The position numbers and the translations under genes were made by a program. From Chryseobacterium tructae (GTDB lineage Bacteria > Bacteroidota > Bacteroidia > Flavobacteriales > Weeksellaceae), in assembly GCF_030409875.1 (NCBI RefSeq), contig NZ_JAUFQR010000001.1:2170001-2234000 (forward strand): a stretch of 64,000 nt of DNA, written 5' to 3'. The stretch's first letter is position 1, and each line of letters starts with the position of its first letter. Shown here one piece after another: positions 46,763 through 58,570 of this stretch. The notes beneath the pieces were generated by a model. That model saw only the letters and a program-made list of their open reading frames with translations, ran no database searches and was not told the origin of the DNA.

Positions 46763-48886
46763 TTACAAGATCATACTCAGTTGCACTCTTTTCCTTGCCT
46801 CATCCACTTCTGTTACCTTTACTCTTACATGCTGATGTAATTTTACGACTTCATTCACATCCGATACAAATCCGTCCTTTAGCTGTGAAATGTGAACCAA
46901 TCCACTTTCTTTGATTCCAAGATCCACAAAACATCCGAAAGCCGTAATATTATTCACGATTCCTGGTAAAATCATGCCTGATTTCAGGTCTCTAATGCTT
47001 TTTACACTAGGATCAAACTCAAATACCTTGGCTGCTTTTCTCGGATCTAAGCCCGGTTTTTCAAGTTCCTTTAAAATATCTTTGATTCCCAGGATTCCAA
47101 TGTCTCCTGTAATATAATTTTCAGCTTGTATCAAAGCAATTTTTTCCTTGCTGGCAATCAGTTCGCTAGTTTTAATCCCCAGATCCTTTGCCATTTTTTC
47201 TACAATACCATAAGCTTCAGGGTGTACCGCAGAATTATCCAATGGATTTTTTGAATTGTTGATTCTTACAAACGCTGCTGCTTGCTGGAAAGCCTTTTCT
47301 CCAAGTCTCGGAACTTTCTTAAGCTGCTTTCTGTCCTCAAAAGCACCATTTTCAGCCCGGTAATTCACAATGTTTTCAGCCATTTTTTCACCAATCCCGG
47401 AAACATAGCTTAATAAAGATTTACTGGCTGTATTCAGGTTAATTCCTACAGAGTTTACACATTTCATCACGGTAGAATCCAGCTCATTTTTCAATTGAGT
47501 CTGATCCACATCATGCTGATATTGCCCAACACCAATCGATTTTGGATCAATTTTTACCAGTTCAGCCAACGGGTCAGAAAGTCTTCTGCCGATAGAAACC
47601 GCACCACGAACCGTTACATCATAACTTGGAAACTCATCTCTTGCAATTTTACTGGCAGAATATACCGAGGCTCCCGCTTCCGAAACCACAAAAACCTGTA
47701 AAGGCTTATCAAAAGCAATCTTCTTGATAAAAAACTCCGTTTCACGGCTTGCAGTCCCGTTTCCGATAGAAATTGCTTCAATATTGTAAGCATTCACCAT
47801 AGAACGGATCTTTTTCATCGCCATTCCGGATTCATTCTGTGGAGCGTGAGGGTAGAGGGTCTCATTATGCAGAAGATCTCCTTTTTCATCCAGACAAACC
47901 ACTTTACAGCCACTTCTGTAACCGGGATCAATCGCAAGAATCCTTTTTTCTCCCAATGGCGGAGCCAACAACAACTGACTCAGATTCTCAGAAAAGATAT
48001 CAATTGCTTTTTTATCTGCCTTTTCTTTTGCTTCCTGTAAAGCTTCATTGGAAATAGCAGGCTCCAGAAGTCTTTTATAACTGTCTTTGATGGCTAAAGC
48101 AATCTGTTCAGAGCTTTCATTATTAGATTTGATAATCGCTTTTTCAATAAAATCGATAGCTTCTTCTTTGTCAATTCCTACATTGGTTTTCACAAAACCT
48201 TCCGCTTCTGCTCTCAACATCGCCAAAAGCCTGTGAGAAGGGGTTCTGCTGAGGTTTTCTTCCCATTCGAAATATTGAGAGAACTTCTGGGCATCCTCTT
48301 CTTCCTTTTTAGCCTTTACCACTTTAGAAGTAACAACAGCCTTACGCTGGAACAAACGACGCAGGTTCTTACGAACATACATGTTCTCATTGATCCATTC
48401 TGCCATGATGTCTCTGGCTCCCTGTAACGCATCTGCTTCAGAAGGAACATCATTATTCAAATATTTAGAGGCCAGAAACTGTACATCATTGTTCTTCTGG
48501 CTCATAATGATCCTGGCTAAAGGCTCTAATCCTTTTTCCTTAGCAGCATCTGCTTTGGTCTTCTTACGTTTCTTAAAAGGAAGATATAAGTCTTCCAGCT
48601 CCTGCATATCAAAGCTGTCTTCAATTCTTTGTTGAAGCTCAGGTGTTAAAGCATCCTGTTCTTCTATAGATTTTAAAATAGATTCTTTTCTTTTGACAAT
48701 TTCATCAAACTGCTTGCTGATCTTGGCGATCTGCTCAATCTGTACTTCATCCAGATTTCCGGTTTTATCCTTTCGGTAACGGGAAATAAAAGGAATGGTA
48801 CAGTCTTCTGCTAATAATTGTAAAGTATTGTTGATGCTCTTCTCAGAAATATCGAGCTGCTTCTGTATAAATTCTACGGTCGTCAT
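46763..48886 (-). CDS. tex: Tex-family RNA-binding transcription accessory protein
   Basis: 707 aa. N-terminal helical Tex region (IPFISRYRKDKTGNLDEVQI), a YqgF/RNase-H-like domain (ILAIDPGYRSGCKVVCLDEK), helix-hairpin-helix motifs (LLSYVSGIGEKMAENIVNYR) and a C-terminal S1 domain (NITAFGCFVDLGIKESGLVH) in the expected order. Binds nucleic acid and influences transcription; cytoplasmic. The predicted tracrRNA lies just upstream on the same strand and ends in its own terminator. Confidence 0.95.
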   Translation of the reverse strand: MTTVEFIQKQLDISEKSINNTLQLLAEDCTIPFISRYRKDKTGNLDEVQIEQIAKISKQFDEIVKRKESILKSIEEQDALTPELQQRIEDSFDMQELEDLYLPFKKRKKTKADAAKEKGLEPLARIIMSQKNNDVQFLASKYLNNDVPSEADALQGARDIMAEWINENMYVRKNLRRLFQRKAVVTSKVVKAKKEEEDAQKFSQYFEWEENLSRTPSHRLLAMLRAEAEGFVKTNVGIDKEEAIDFIEKAIIKSNNESSEQIALAIKDSYKRLLEPAISNEALQEAKEKADKKAIDIFSENLSQLLLAPPLGEKRILAIDPGYRSGCKVVCLDEKGDLLHNETLYPHAPQNESGMAMKKIRSMVNAYNIEAISIGNGTASRETEFFIKKIAFDKPLQVFVVSEAGASVYSASKIARDEFPSYDVTVRGAVSIGRRLSDPLAELVKIDPKSIGVGQYQHDVDQTQLKNELDSTVMKCVNSVGINLNTASKSLLSYVSGIGEKMAENIVNYRAENGAFEDRKQLKKVPRLGEKAFQQAAAFVRINNSKNPLDNSAVHPEAYGIVEKMAKDLGIKTSELIASKEKIALIQAENYITGDIGILGIKDILKELEKPGLDPRKAAKVFEFDPSVKSIRDLKSGMILPGIVNNITAFGCFVDLGIKESGLVHISQLKDGFVSDVNEVVKLHQHVRVKVTEVDEARKRVQLSMIL

Positions 48887-48958
48887 TGTTCTGTTTTCGA
48901 ATAGCTAAAATAGGGTTTTGAAGTGAGAAAGTAAAAAGACATTATCAGATATATAAAT

Positions 48959-49028
48959 AAAAAATCCCACGGAGTACGCAGGACTAAAGATATTCTTCGG
49001 CTTATAGCCTTATTGTGAATTGCTTTGT
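48959..49028 (-). ncRNA. Predicted tracrRNA of the type II-C locus
   Basis: On the minus strand the transcript would begin at AACAAAGC with the anti-repeat AAAGCAATTCACAAT (49026-49012). This pairs over 15 nt (one G-U) with the first 15 nt of the repeat in minus orientation. It is followed by the nexus AAGGCT-ATA-AGCC (49009-48999) and a terminal hairpin TCCTGCG/CGTGGGA (48983-48965), then a T6 run (48964-48959). Order and spacing match known tracrRNAs. Length about 70 nt. Start inferred from the TATCTTTG element; 5' end not proven. Confidence 0.82.
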
Positions 49029-49029
49029 T

Positions 49030-49037
49030 CAAAGATA
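49030..49037 (-). promoter_or_regulatory. Promoter -7 element of tracrRNA
   Basis: The minus strand reads TATCTTTG directly before the anti-repeat. A -33 TTG at 17-23 nt is not seen, so strength is uncertain. Confidence 0.55.
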
Positions 49038-49129
49038 AAAAATAATTTCATTAGAAGAATATGGGAACCCGTAATTGCTAAAAAATATTTATTCTTATTT
49101 TTAGAATTGGATAACCAGATAAATACAAG

Positions 49130-52100
49130 ATGAAAACATTAGGAATCGACCTTGGAACCAACAGTGTGGGTTGGGCCATTAGAAATACGGAATTACAGGA
49201 TAATCAAATCGAAGATTGTGGCGTGATTACTTTTGAAAAAGGAGTAGCTTCAGAAAAAGGTATAGAATTTCCAAAGGTTCAGAAACGGACGGAAAGCAGA
49301 GGGAAAAGAAGGAATTATCAGGCTGAAAAATATAGAAAGTATGCTCTGTTAGATTTTTTAATAGAGAAAAAAATGTGTCCTTTAACAATAGAAGAGCTTG
49401 ATCGCTGGAGAAAGTATGAAAAAGGAAAAGATAGAGAATATCCACAGTCTAAGAAGTTTATTAACTGGTTGAGATTTGATTTTGATGGAGATGGAAAACC
49501 GGATTTTCATTTGTTTGAAAAAGATAAAAATGAAAGTTATTATGTTTTCCGGGCATTTTCTATTGAAGAAAATTATGTACATGTTTTTAAAAATAATCCT
49601 CAAATCTTAGGACGTGTGTTATATCAATTGGTTCAAAGGAGAGGATTTAAGGGAAGGGACGAAGAGGAAGCTAAAATAATACTTAACGGAAGTGAAAAAA
49701 GTGGTACAAAAGGAAGAGATGAAATAGAAAGTTTTATTGATTCTTATAGTTCGTTGGGGGCTGCATTGTACTATTATCAAAAAGAAAATGGAGGAAGGAT
49801 CAGGCAGCGTTATAATCTTAGGAAAGATTATGAAGCAGAACTGAGACAAATTTGTAAAGTTCAGAGTATTTCTACTTCAGATTATGAAAAACTTTGGAAA
49901 GCTATTGTCTGGCAAAGACCTTTAAGAACTCAAAAAGGATTAGTAGGTAACTGTATTTATGAGAAAAATAAGAGAAGAGTAGCAGTAAGTCACCCACTGT
50001 ATGAAGAATACAGAACATGGGTGTTCATCAATAATCTAAATATTGTACCCCTCCGGATACAGAATTGTCAGATTATCTTCATGAAAGAATTTATCCATTG
50101 TTTTATAAGTCAACGCCCGATTTTGAACTTAACGTGATTGATAAACAACTTGCAAAAGATGGGGCTAAAAGATTATCCAGGCATGTAGGTAAAACAAAGG
50201 TTATATCCGTAAAACTATTGAAGAGTTTTCATGATGTTTTCGGTGAAGATTGGAAGGGAAAATTAAAATGGGATATTAATGGAGATAGAGCTATACAACC
50301 CCTAAAAAAGGATCATGAAGATTACACTTTCGACGATTTATGGCATATACTTTTAACTTTTGATGGGCAGGAAAATCTTAAAAAACTGGCAGTAGAGAAG
50401 TTGAAATTAGACGGAGAGAAAGCTATAAAATTTTCCAAAATAAAATTACAGCAAGGGTATGCAACATTAAGCTTATCTGCTGTGAAGAAAATTTTACCAT
50501 ATCTTCAGAAAGGATTTCTGTATAGTCATGCTGTCTATCTGGCGAATTTGTATAAGGTTTTGGGTGAAAATGGGATATCAGAAACTTTAATTAATCATTT
50601 TGCAGAAGAAGTGAGTCTATTTTTACACAAAGATTCTTTAGACAGAAAAGTTGCAGCTATTGTTAACAGTCTTATTTCTGAGATGCTTAATAGTAATGAA
50701 AGATACTATATTTCTGATAGTAGAGATCTGGATAAGGATGAAAAAGAAGCAATATTGAATAAGATTATAGATAACTATGGTTTATTAAGTTGGGAAAGAA
50801 TGAATGAAACAGAAAAGTCAGACGTAATTGAGAAGGTTTCAGTTCAGTATCTGGATTTTTTAAAAAAGCCAATAACATTTAAAAGTAATCTATTCATAAA
50901 ACCAATAAGAATTCATGATCAGATTTTAAAATTCTTACAAGATACCTATCATGTGTCTGAGGATAGGAAGAAATATCTTTGGCATCCTTCAGAGCAGGAA
51001 AATTATCCTGAAGCTGAGGATTATTTTGAGTATTCTATTGGTAAGAAAATGTATTATTTAAGAGAAAATGAAGTTCCTAGATTTCTTTATAAAAATCCTG
51101 ATGCTGAATTTGAAGGCAGGCAGATCAAGCTCTTGGGGAATCCAGAACCTTTAAGCAGAGGTTTTAAAAATCCAATGGCATTAAAATCATTGTATAAACT
51201 TAAAAGCCTTATTAATTATTTTTTGCAGCAAGGTAAAATTGATGAAGAAACCAGAGTAGTAATAGAAATAGCCAGAGAACTGAATGATAAAAATAAAAGA
51301 AAGGCTATTGAAGTCTGGCAGAAAGAAAGGGAAAGAGAAAATGAATCATATAGAAAAGAAATTCAAGAATATAGAGAGCAGTTTCCGCATATTGCTTTAA
51401 TAGATGAAAGTACTATTATACGTAAATTAAGACTATGGCATGAGCAGAATAAGATCTGTGTTTATACTGGAAAGCTTATTTCTATAACAGATTTACTATC
51501 TAACAATAAATTTGATTTTGAACATACTATTCCGGCAAGTATAAGCTTTGATAATGAACTTAAAAACCTAACCATCGCAGATGCAACTTATAACCGATTG
51601 TATAAAAGTAACAAATTTCCTACACAATTGTTGAATTATGAATCTGAGTCTGCTATCAATGGAGAGACTGTTAACCCTATTATCAGAAATATTGAATTCC
51701 TTTTTGGAGAAAGGACTATTGAGCATAAAGAGATAAAAGGAAAGACTGAGACAATTATAAAATGGAAAAAAATAACTGAACTTGAAAAACAATATGATGA
51801 TTGGAAGAAAAAAGCATCTTATGCAAGTTCAAAGGAAATAAAAGATAACTGCATTATTAAGTATCATACCATTAAGATGGATTTAGATTATTGGAGGGCT
51901 AAACTAGCATCCTTTACCATTACTGAATATAAAGCAGGTTGGAGAAATAATCAACTTAGAGATACTCAGATTATTACTAAATATGCTCTTCCATACTTTA
52001 AGACCATATTTAAAAACGTTTCAGTAGAAAAAGGAAGTATAACAGATATTTTTAAAAAAGTTTATAAAGTACAATCAACTAAAGACAAAAAAGATAGAAG

Positions 52101-53382
52101 AAAGCATAGCCACCATGCTCAAGATGCAGCTATTCTTACTTTAATTCCGAATGTTTTTCATAGAGAAAGAATTATTAAGCTGTATGAGGCAGAAATTGAT
52201 AAGAGAACAGGTAATATTTATCACGAAAAACCTTTGGGTTGGGAAAGTTTCTCTGAAAAATATATACAGGAAATTCAAAATAAAATTCTAATTAATAACC
52301 TTGTAGATAATAGGACTGTGACTCAAACTTATAAAGTTCCAAGAAGAAGAGGTAAAATAGATCATATCAAGACTAAAGATGAACAAGGGAATTATAATTA
52401 TAAACTTGATAGTGAAGAACAAAAGATTCCTAAAGTAGCAAAAGGTGATACGATCAGAGGGCAATTACATGGTGAAACTTTCTATGGAGCAATAAAACAA
52501 CCTTTAAGAAATGATGAAGGTCAGATTCTGTTTGATGAAAATAAAAAAATGATCTTAAAGGATGAAATTTTTATTGTAGTGAGAAAGCCTTTGCTATATA
52601 AAAATGATGCTAATTCCCCAGGTTTCAAAACAATAGAAGAAATAGAAAAGAGCATTGTAGATAAAGCTTTATTTAAAATGATAAAGAAGCAGGTTGATAA
52701 CTCAGATTTTAAAACAGCTCTTACAGATGGTGTTTATATGTTAGATGCCGAAGAAAATAAAACTGGCCAAAAGATAAGAAGGATACGATGTTTTGAAAAA
52801 CAATTGAGATATAAAACTGCAGTAAAAATTCATAAACATCAGTTTGAGTCTACAAAAGATTATAAAAAGGCAACCCTGGCTGTTAACGGAGAAAATCCAT
52901 ATTGTCTTTTCTACAAAAGTGACGAGGGGAGGGCAATGAAAGTATTGTCAATTATTGAACTCTCAGAATTAAAACTTAAAAATCTGAAAGACCTGTATAG
53001 TGAGCCTGAATTTTTATCATCTGAAACTGGAAAAGGGAAAAATAAATCTTCTATTCCGTTATATTCAATTTTGAAAAAAGAAGATAAGGTAATTTTTTAT
53101 AAAGACTCAATTAATGAATTAAAAGATTTAGATACTGAAGAGTTATCCGGAAGAATGTTTAAAGTTTACCAGTTTGAAGGAGATTCGAATAGAATGAAAT
53201 TTAGACATCATTTAGCTGCGGGAATAGACACCGAATTAAAAAAAGAAAATAAAGAATATTCAGCGGTTGATTTTGAAGCAAAACAGATGTTTTTAAGATT
53301 GAGCCAAGGACAATGGAATTTTGCCATTGAACACAAAGATTTTGAACTGACACTCAGCGGAAAAATAAAATGGAATTTATAA
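49130..53382 (+). pseudogene. cas9: Cas9 (type II-C), frameshifted in this sequence
   Basis: About 1,417 aa over two frames (49130-50137 and 50065-53382). RuvC-I is LGIDLGTNSVGWAIRN (Asp7), followed by an Arg-rich bridge helix (RTESRGKRRNYQAEK). RuvC-II is VVIEIARELND (Glu near 712). HNH is FDFEHTIPASISFDNEL with YNRLYKSNKFP (His near 799). RuvC-III is SHHAQDAAILTL (Asp near 998). One missing C in 50048-50051 restores NNLNIVPPPDTELSDYLHER, so all catalytic residues survive. It acts with tracrRNA and crRNA to cut DNA. cas1 starts 1 nt after the stop. Probably functional in the organism. Confidence 0.93.
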
Positions 53383-53383
53383 A

Positions 53384-54612
<1,229 letters not shown>

Positions 54613-54636
54613 TTTTTAAATCCTAAATGAACAATA

Positions 54637-54659
54637 AATCCGTTGAATTTCAACGGATT
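54637..54659. terminator. Hairpin between cas2 and the CRISPR array
   Basis: AATCCGTTGA/TCAACGGATT, 10-bp perfect stem, loop ATT, with A/T tracts both sides. It would stop cas-operon transcripts from running antisense through the array and stop array transcripts from entering cas2. Confidence 0.7.
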
Positions 54660-54669
54660 AAATTTTGAG

Positions 54670-56333
54670 GTTGTGGTTAATCACAAAGTTAGTGATTTAT
54701 GAAAGCAATTCACAACTACTCGTAAAGATATGTCCTGCATCTGGGGGTTGTGGTTAATCACAAAGTTAGTGATTTATGAAAGCAATTCACAACCTTAGAT
54801 GTTTCCGTACTGTAAAACTCATAGTTGTGGTTAATCACAAAGTTAGTGATTTATGAAAGCAATTCACAACTGCATTTATAAACGAACTTACTAAACAGCT
54901 GTTGTGGTTAATCACAAAGTTAGTGATTTATGAAAGCAATTCACAACACTGCAAGTAAGCCCCCAACCTCTATTAAGGTTGTGGTTAATCACAAAGTTAG
55001 TGATTTATGAAAGCAATTCACAACCTCTTTTTGTGGGTTATCCAAAAGGGTTGGGTTGTGGTTAATCACAAAGTTAGTGATTTATGAAAGCAATTCACAA
55101 CTGTCTCCGTAAACATGTGTTACAGATACAAGTTGTGGTTAATCACAAAGTTAGTGATTTATGAAAGCAATTCACAACATCCTGTGATACAGCCTTATTG
55201 AAGTAATAGTTGTGGTTAATCACAAAGTTAGTGATTTATGAAAGCAATTCACAACCTGGTGCTGATTTGCTATAAGATTCACTCTGTTGTGGTTAATCAC
55301 AAAGTTAGTGATTTATGAAAGCAATTCACAACTAGTCAATTTTTCTTTTTCACTCACTGCTGGTTGTGGTTAATCACAAAGTTAGTGATTTATGAAAGCA
55401 ATTCACAACTAGTCAATTTTTCTTTTTCACTCACTGCTGGTTGTGGTTAATCACAAAGTTAGTGATTTATGAAAGCAATTCACAACATAACTTAATTAAA
55501 AGGTAATATTATCCAAGTTGTGGTTAATCACAAAGTTAGTGATTTATGAAAGCAATTCACAACTCCCTTGACTTTTTCAACAGCTGAAATGAAGTTGTGG
55601 TTAATCACAAAGTTAGTGATTTATGAAAGCAATTCACAACAAGAAAATGTTAAGTATAAGATTGAGGCAAGTTGTGGTTAATCACAAAGTTAGTGATTTA
55701 TGAAAGCAATTCACAACTATTCTATCTGTAGGTGATAATCAATTAAAGTTGTGGTTAATCACAAAGTTAGTGATTTATGAAAGCAATTCACAACTGAACA
55801 CTTGGGCAAGAGTGAAAAATTTTAGTTGTGGTTAATCACAAAGTTAGTGATTTATGAAAGCAATTCACAACATGATCCATATTTTTCTCTGGCTGTAGGC
55901 GGTTGTGGTTAATCACAAAGTTAGTGATTTATGAAAGCAATTCACAACTAACCCACCTTTCTTGATTGCAAATTCATAGTTGTGGTTAATCACAAAGTTA
56001 GTGATTTATGAAAGCAATTCACAACTAACCCACCTTTCTTGATTGCAAATTCATAGTTGTGGTTAATCACAAAGTTAGTGATTTATGAAAGCAATTCACA
56101 ACCAAATGGACTGCTGGAGAATTGTGGAAACAGTTGTGGTTAATCACAAAGTTAGTGATTTATGAAAGCAATTCACAACCTCGTCTGAGCTAGAGTTTAA
56201 ACATCACAAGTTGTGGTTAATCACAAAGTTAGTGATTTATGAAAGCAATTCACAACTTAAAAGACTTTTGATATAAATTACACTTAGTTGTGGTTAATCA
56301 CAAAGTTAGTGATTTATGAAAGCAATTCACAAC
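54670..56333 (-). CRISPR. Type II-C CRISPR array, 22 repeats of 47 bp, 30-bp spacers
   Basis: Repeats start at 54670 and every 77 nt after that (54747, 54824 ... 56287); all 22 look identical and every spacer is exactly 30 nt. The plus-strand repeat opens GTTGTGGTTAATCACAAAG and closes GAAAGCAATTCACAAC. The tracrRNA anti-repeat shows crRNAs are read from the minus strand. Two spacers occur twice in adjacent positions (those after repeats 9 and 10, and after 17 and 18). A degenerate repeat lies beyond the right end. In minus orientation each repeat holds TTG and TAACTTTG at promoter spacing. Confidence 0.98.
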
Positions 56334-56363
56334 CTTACTTAAAGCTTTTTGAAGAAAAATTCG

Positions 56364-56410
56364 GCTGTGACTAATCACGAAGATAATAAATTTCAAAAGG
56401 AAATAGTACT
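56364..56410 (-). repeat. Degenerate terminal CRISPR repeat
   Basis: It sits exactly 30 nt after the last perfect repeat and shares about 28 of 47 positions (GCTGTGACTAATCACGAAG at its left). In minus orientation its -7 element is TATCTTCG and the TTG is lost, so promoter function is weakened. It marks the end where spacers are oldest, which puts new acquisition at the cas2 side. Confidence 0.8.
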
Positions 56411-56525
56411 ATAATACAATAGATTTCCCCATCTCATTTATTTCTTTTCCGGTTACAATCCCTAACACGGATAGTAAAACTTACATTTCTTGATGTATGA
56501 TAAGAGAAGACCCATATGGTTTTTC

Positions 56526-56533
56526 TATTTTTG
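56526..56533 (+). promoter_or_regulatory. Promoter -7 element of the YceI gene
   Basis: TATTTTTG, 39 nt before the ATG at 56573; rules out the longer start at 56516. Confidence 0.55.
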
Positions 56534-56572
56534 TATCCGAAAACAATAAACTTTTTTAAACAGTTCAATAAT

Positions 56573-57247
56573 ATGAAAAAAATTAGTGTAATTGCATTAG
56601 TAGCAGTAGGGTTACTGGCAGCATCATGTAATAGTAAAGAAAAAACAGATACAGCAGTGGCTACTGAGCAAGCAGTTGCTGAAGGTAAAGGAGAAGCATT
56701 AGCAGTAGATGCTGCAGCTTCTGTAGTTAACTGGAAAGCTTTCCACAAAGGAGGTTTTGCTCCTCGTTGGGGAACTCTTAATGTAAAATCTGGAGATCTA
56801 AACATTGAAGGTGGGCAAGTAGTAGCTGGAAACTTCAATATTGATATGACTTCTATTAAAGTAGATCCTGCTTCAGTAACTGAAAAAGATAAAAAACCTG
56901 TAGACCTTGAGGCTCACCTTAAGAATCCTGATTTCTTTGATGTAGAGAAAAATCCTACTTCAGACTTCAAAATTACAAGCGTAGCTGATCTTAAAGAAGC
57001 CCCGAAAGATGCAGTAGCAGGTGCTAACAAAACAGTAAGCGGAAACCTTACATTAATGGGTAAGACAATGAACGTTACTTTCCCTGCTAAAGTAGATGTA
57101 GTAGATAATACAGCTGCTATTCAGGCTAAATTTACCGTAAACAGAACAGACTGGGGAATCAAATTCGGAACTACTGAAACTGATCCTGCTGAATGGATGA
57201 TTAGCAAAGACATCGAAATTGCTATTGATGTAAAAGCAAAAAAATAA
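56573..57247 (+). CDS. YceI-family lipoprotein
   Basis: 224 aa. Signal with lipobox GLLAASC (Cys18), then the YceI lipocalin-like barrel: VNWKAFHKGGFAPRWGTLNV, GGQVVAGNFNIDMTSIKV, DFFDVEKNPTSDFKITSV and GNLTLMGKTMNVTFPAKVD. The family binds isoprenoid-like lipids in the periplasm. Start chosen by the conserved MKKISVIA and the promoter position. Single gene with its own terminator. Confidence 0.9.
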   Translation: MKKISVIALVAVGLLAASCNSKEKTDTAVATEQAVAEGKGEALAVDAAASVVNWKAFHKGGFAPRWGTLNVKSGDLNIEGGQVVAGNFNIDMTSIKVDPASVTEKDKKPVDLEAHLKNPDFFDVEKNPTSDFKITSVADLKEAPKDAVAGANKTVSGNLTLMGKTMNVTFPAKVDVVDNTAAIQAKFTVNRTDWGIKFGTTETDPAEWMISKDIEIAIDVKAKK

Positions 57248-57270
57248 GTACATACACTTGTTATACATAG

Positions 57271-57301
57271 AGAGATGCCTTAACTAAGGCAGCTCTTTTT
57301 T
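57271..57301 (+). terminator. Terminator of the YceI gene
   Basis: GAG-TGCCTTA/AAGGCA-GCTC stem with T6. Confidence 0.65.
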
Positions 57302-57447
57302 GTGACAATACATCAATGATTTTTTTGGATGATGAAGAAATCACTTTTAATTTGATAGACAACCTTTAACCTTTTTTAGAAATTGATAACAGCCCAACGG
57401 CATCATTTTTTCACTCCATTAAAGATAACACCTAAAATCATAATATC

Positions 57448-57996
57448 ATGTCCAAAAAAATTGCAATCCTGGCGACCCATGGTTTCGAAGAAAGTGAACT
57501 TCAATCACCGAAAGAATATTTAGAACAACAGGGATGGACAACACATGTTGTAAGCCCTGAAAAAGGAACCATCAAATCATGGGCAGAGAAAAATTGGGGA
57601 AAAGATTATCATGTCGATAAAACACTGGATGAGGTAAATGCTTCTGACTATGATGCTTTGGTTTTACCTGGCGGGGTGATAAATCCTGATCAATTAAGAA
57701 CAAACGGGCAGGCTTTGGCATTTGTTCGGGACTTTTTTATTCAAAATAAGCCTGTTGCGGCAATTTGTCACGGGCCACAGATCTTAATCAATGCAAAAGT
57801 TGTTAACGGAAGAAATATGACTTCTGTAAAATCGATTAGTAAAGATTTAATCAATGCAGGAGCTTATTGGGAAGATCAGGAGGTTGTTGTTGATAATGGT
57901 TTGGTGACCAGCAGAACTCCAAAAGATTTGCCAGCATTTAATGCCAAAATGGTAGAAGAATTTAAAGAAGGAAAACATGTAGGGCAAGCGTTATAG
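57448..57996 (+). CDS. DJ-1/PfpI-family protein (type 1 glutamine amidotransferase fold)
   Basis: 182 aa. The nucleophile elbow PVAAICHGPQILI has the Cys-His pair of the PfpI/YhbO group; the start KIAILATHGFEESELQSPKE supplies the conserved Glu that activates the Cys. YDALVLPGGVINPDQLRTN is typical. Likely a cytoplasmic glyoxalase/deglycase-type or stress protein; true peptidase activity is doubtful for this group. Confidence 0.9.
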   Translation: MSKKIAILATHGFEESELQSPKEYLEQQGWTTHVVSPEKGTIKSWAEKNWGKDYHVDKTLDEVNASDYDALVLPGGVINPDQLRTNGQALAFVRDFFIQNKPVAAICHGPQILINAKVVNGRNMTSVKSISKDLINAGAYWEDQEVVVDNGLVTSRTPKDLPAFNAKMVEEFKEGKHVGQAL

Positions 57997-58015
57997 CTCA
58001 AATTAATAAAATATA

Positions 58016-58043
58016 GAGCCTGGAATTTCTAAATTCCAGGCTC
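58016..58043. terminator. Terminator after the DJ-1/PfpI gene
   Basis: GAGCCTGGAATT/AATTCCAGGCTC, 12-bp stem, T4 on the right. Confidence 0.85.
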
Positions 58044-58073
58044 TTTTATATAATAATCCTTAAGAAAAGTTTA

Positions 58074-58492
<419 letters not shown>

Positions 58493-58543
58493 TTAACACG
58501 GATATTAAAGCTTGGATATTCCTTGGTTATATAAATTAAGCTT

Positions 58544-58551
58544 TATTTTTG
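58544..58551 (+). promoter_or_regulatory. Promoter -7 element of the DUF1294 gene
   Basis: TATTTTTG, 19 nt before the ATG at 58571. Confidence 0.55.
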
Positions 58552-58570
58552 CAGCAAATTGATTTTAAAA

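Noticed and set aside
49130..53382. Programmed ribosomal frameshift in cas9
   Set aside because: The site is a plain C-run without a slippery heptamer or stimulatory structure, and seven similar single-base losses occur in unrelated genes of the window.
54670..56333. Array transcribed in the same direction as the cas genes
   Set aside because: On the plus strand no anti-repeat pairs with the 5' part of the repeat, and no nexus or terminator follows such a site. The minus-strand tracrRNA fits in all parts.
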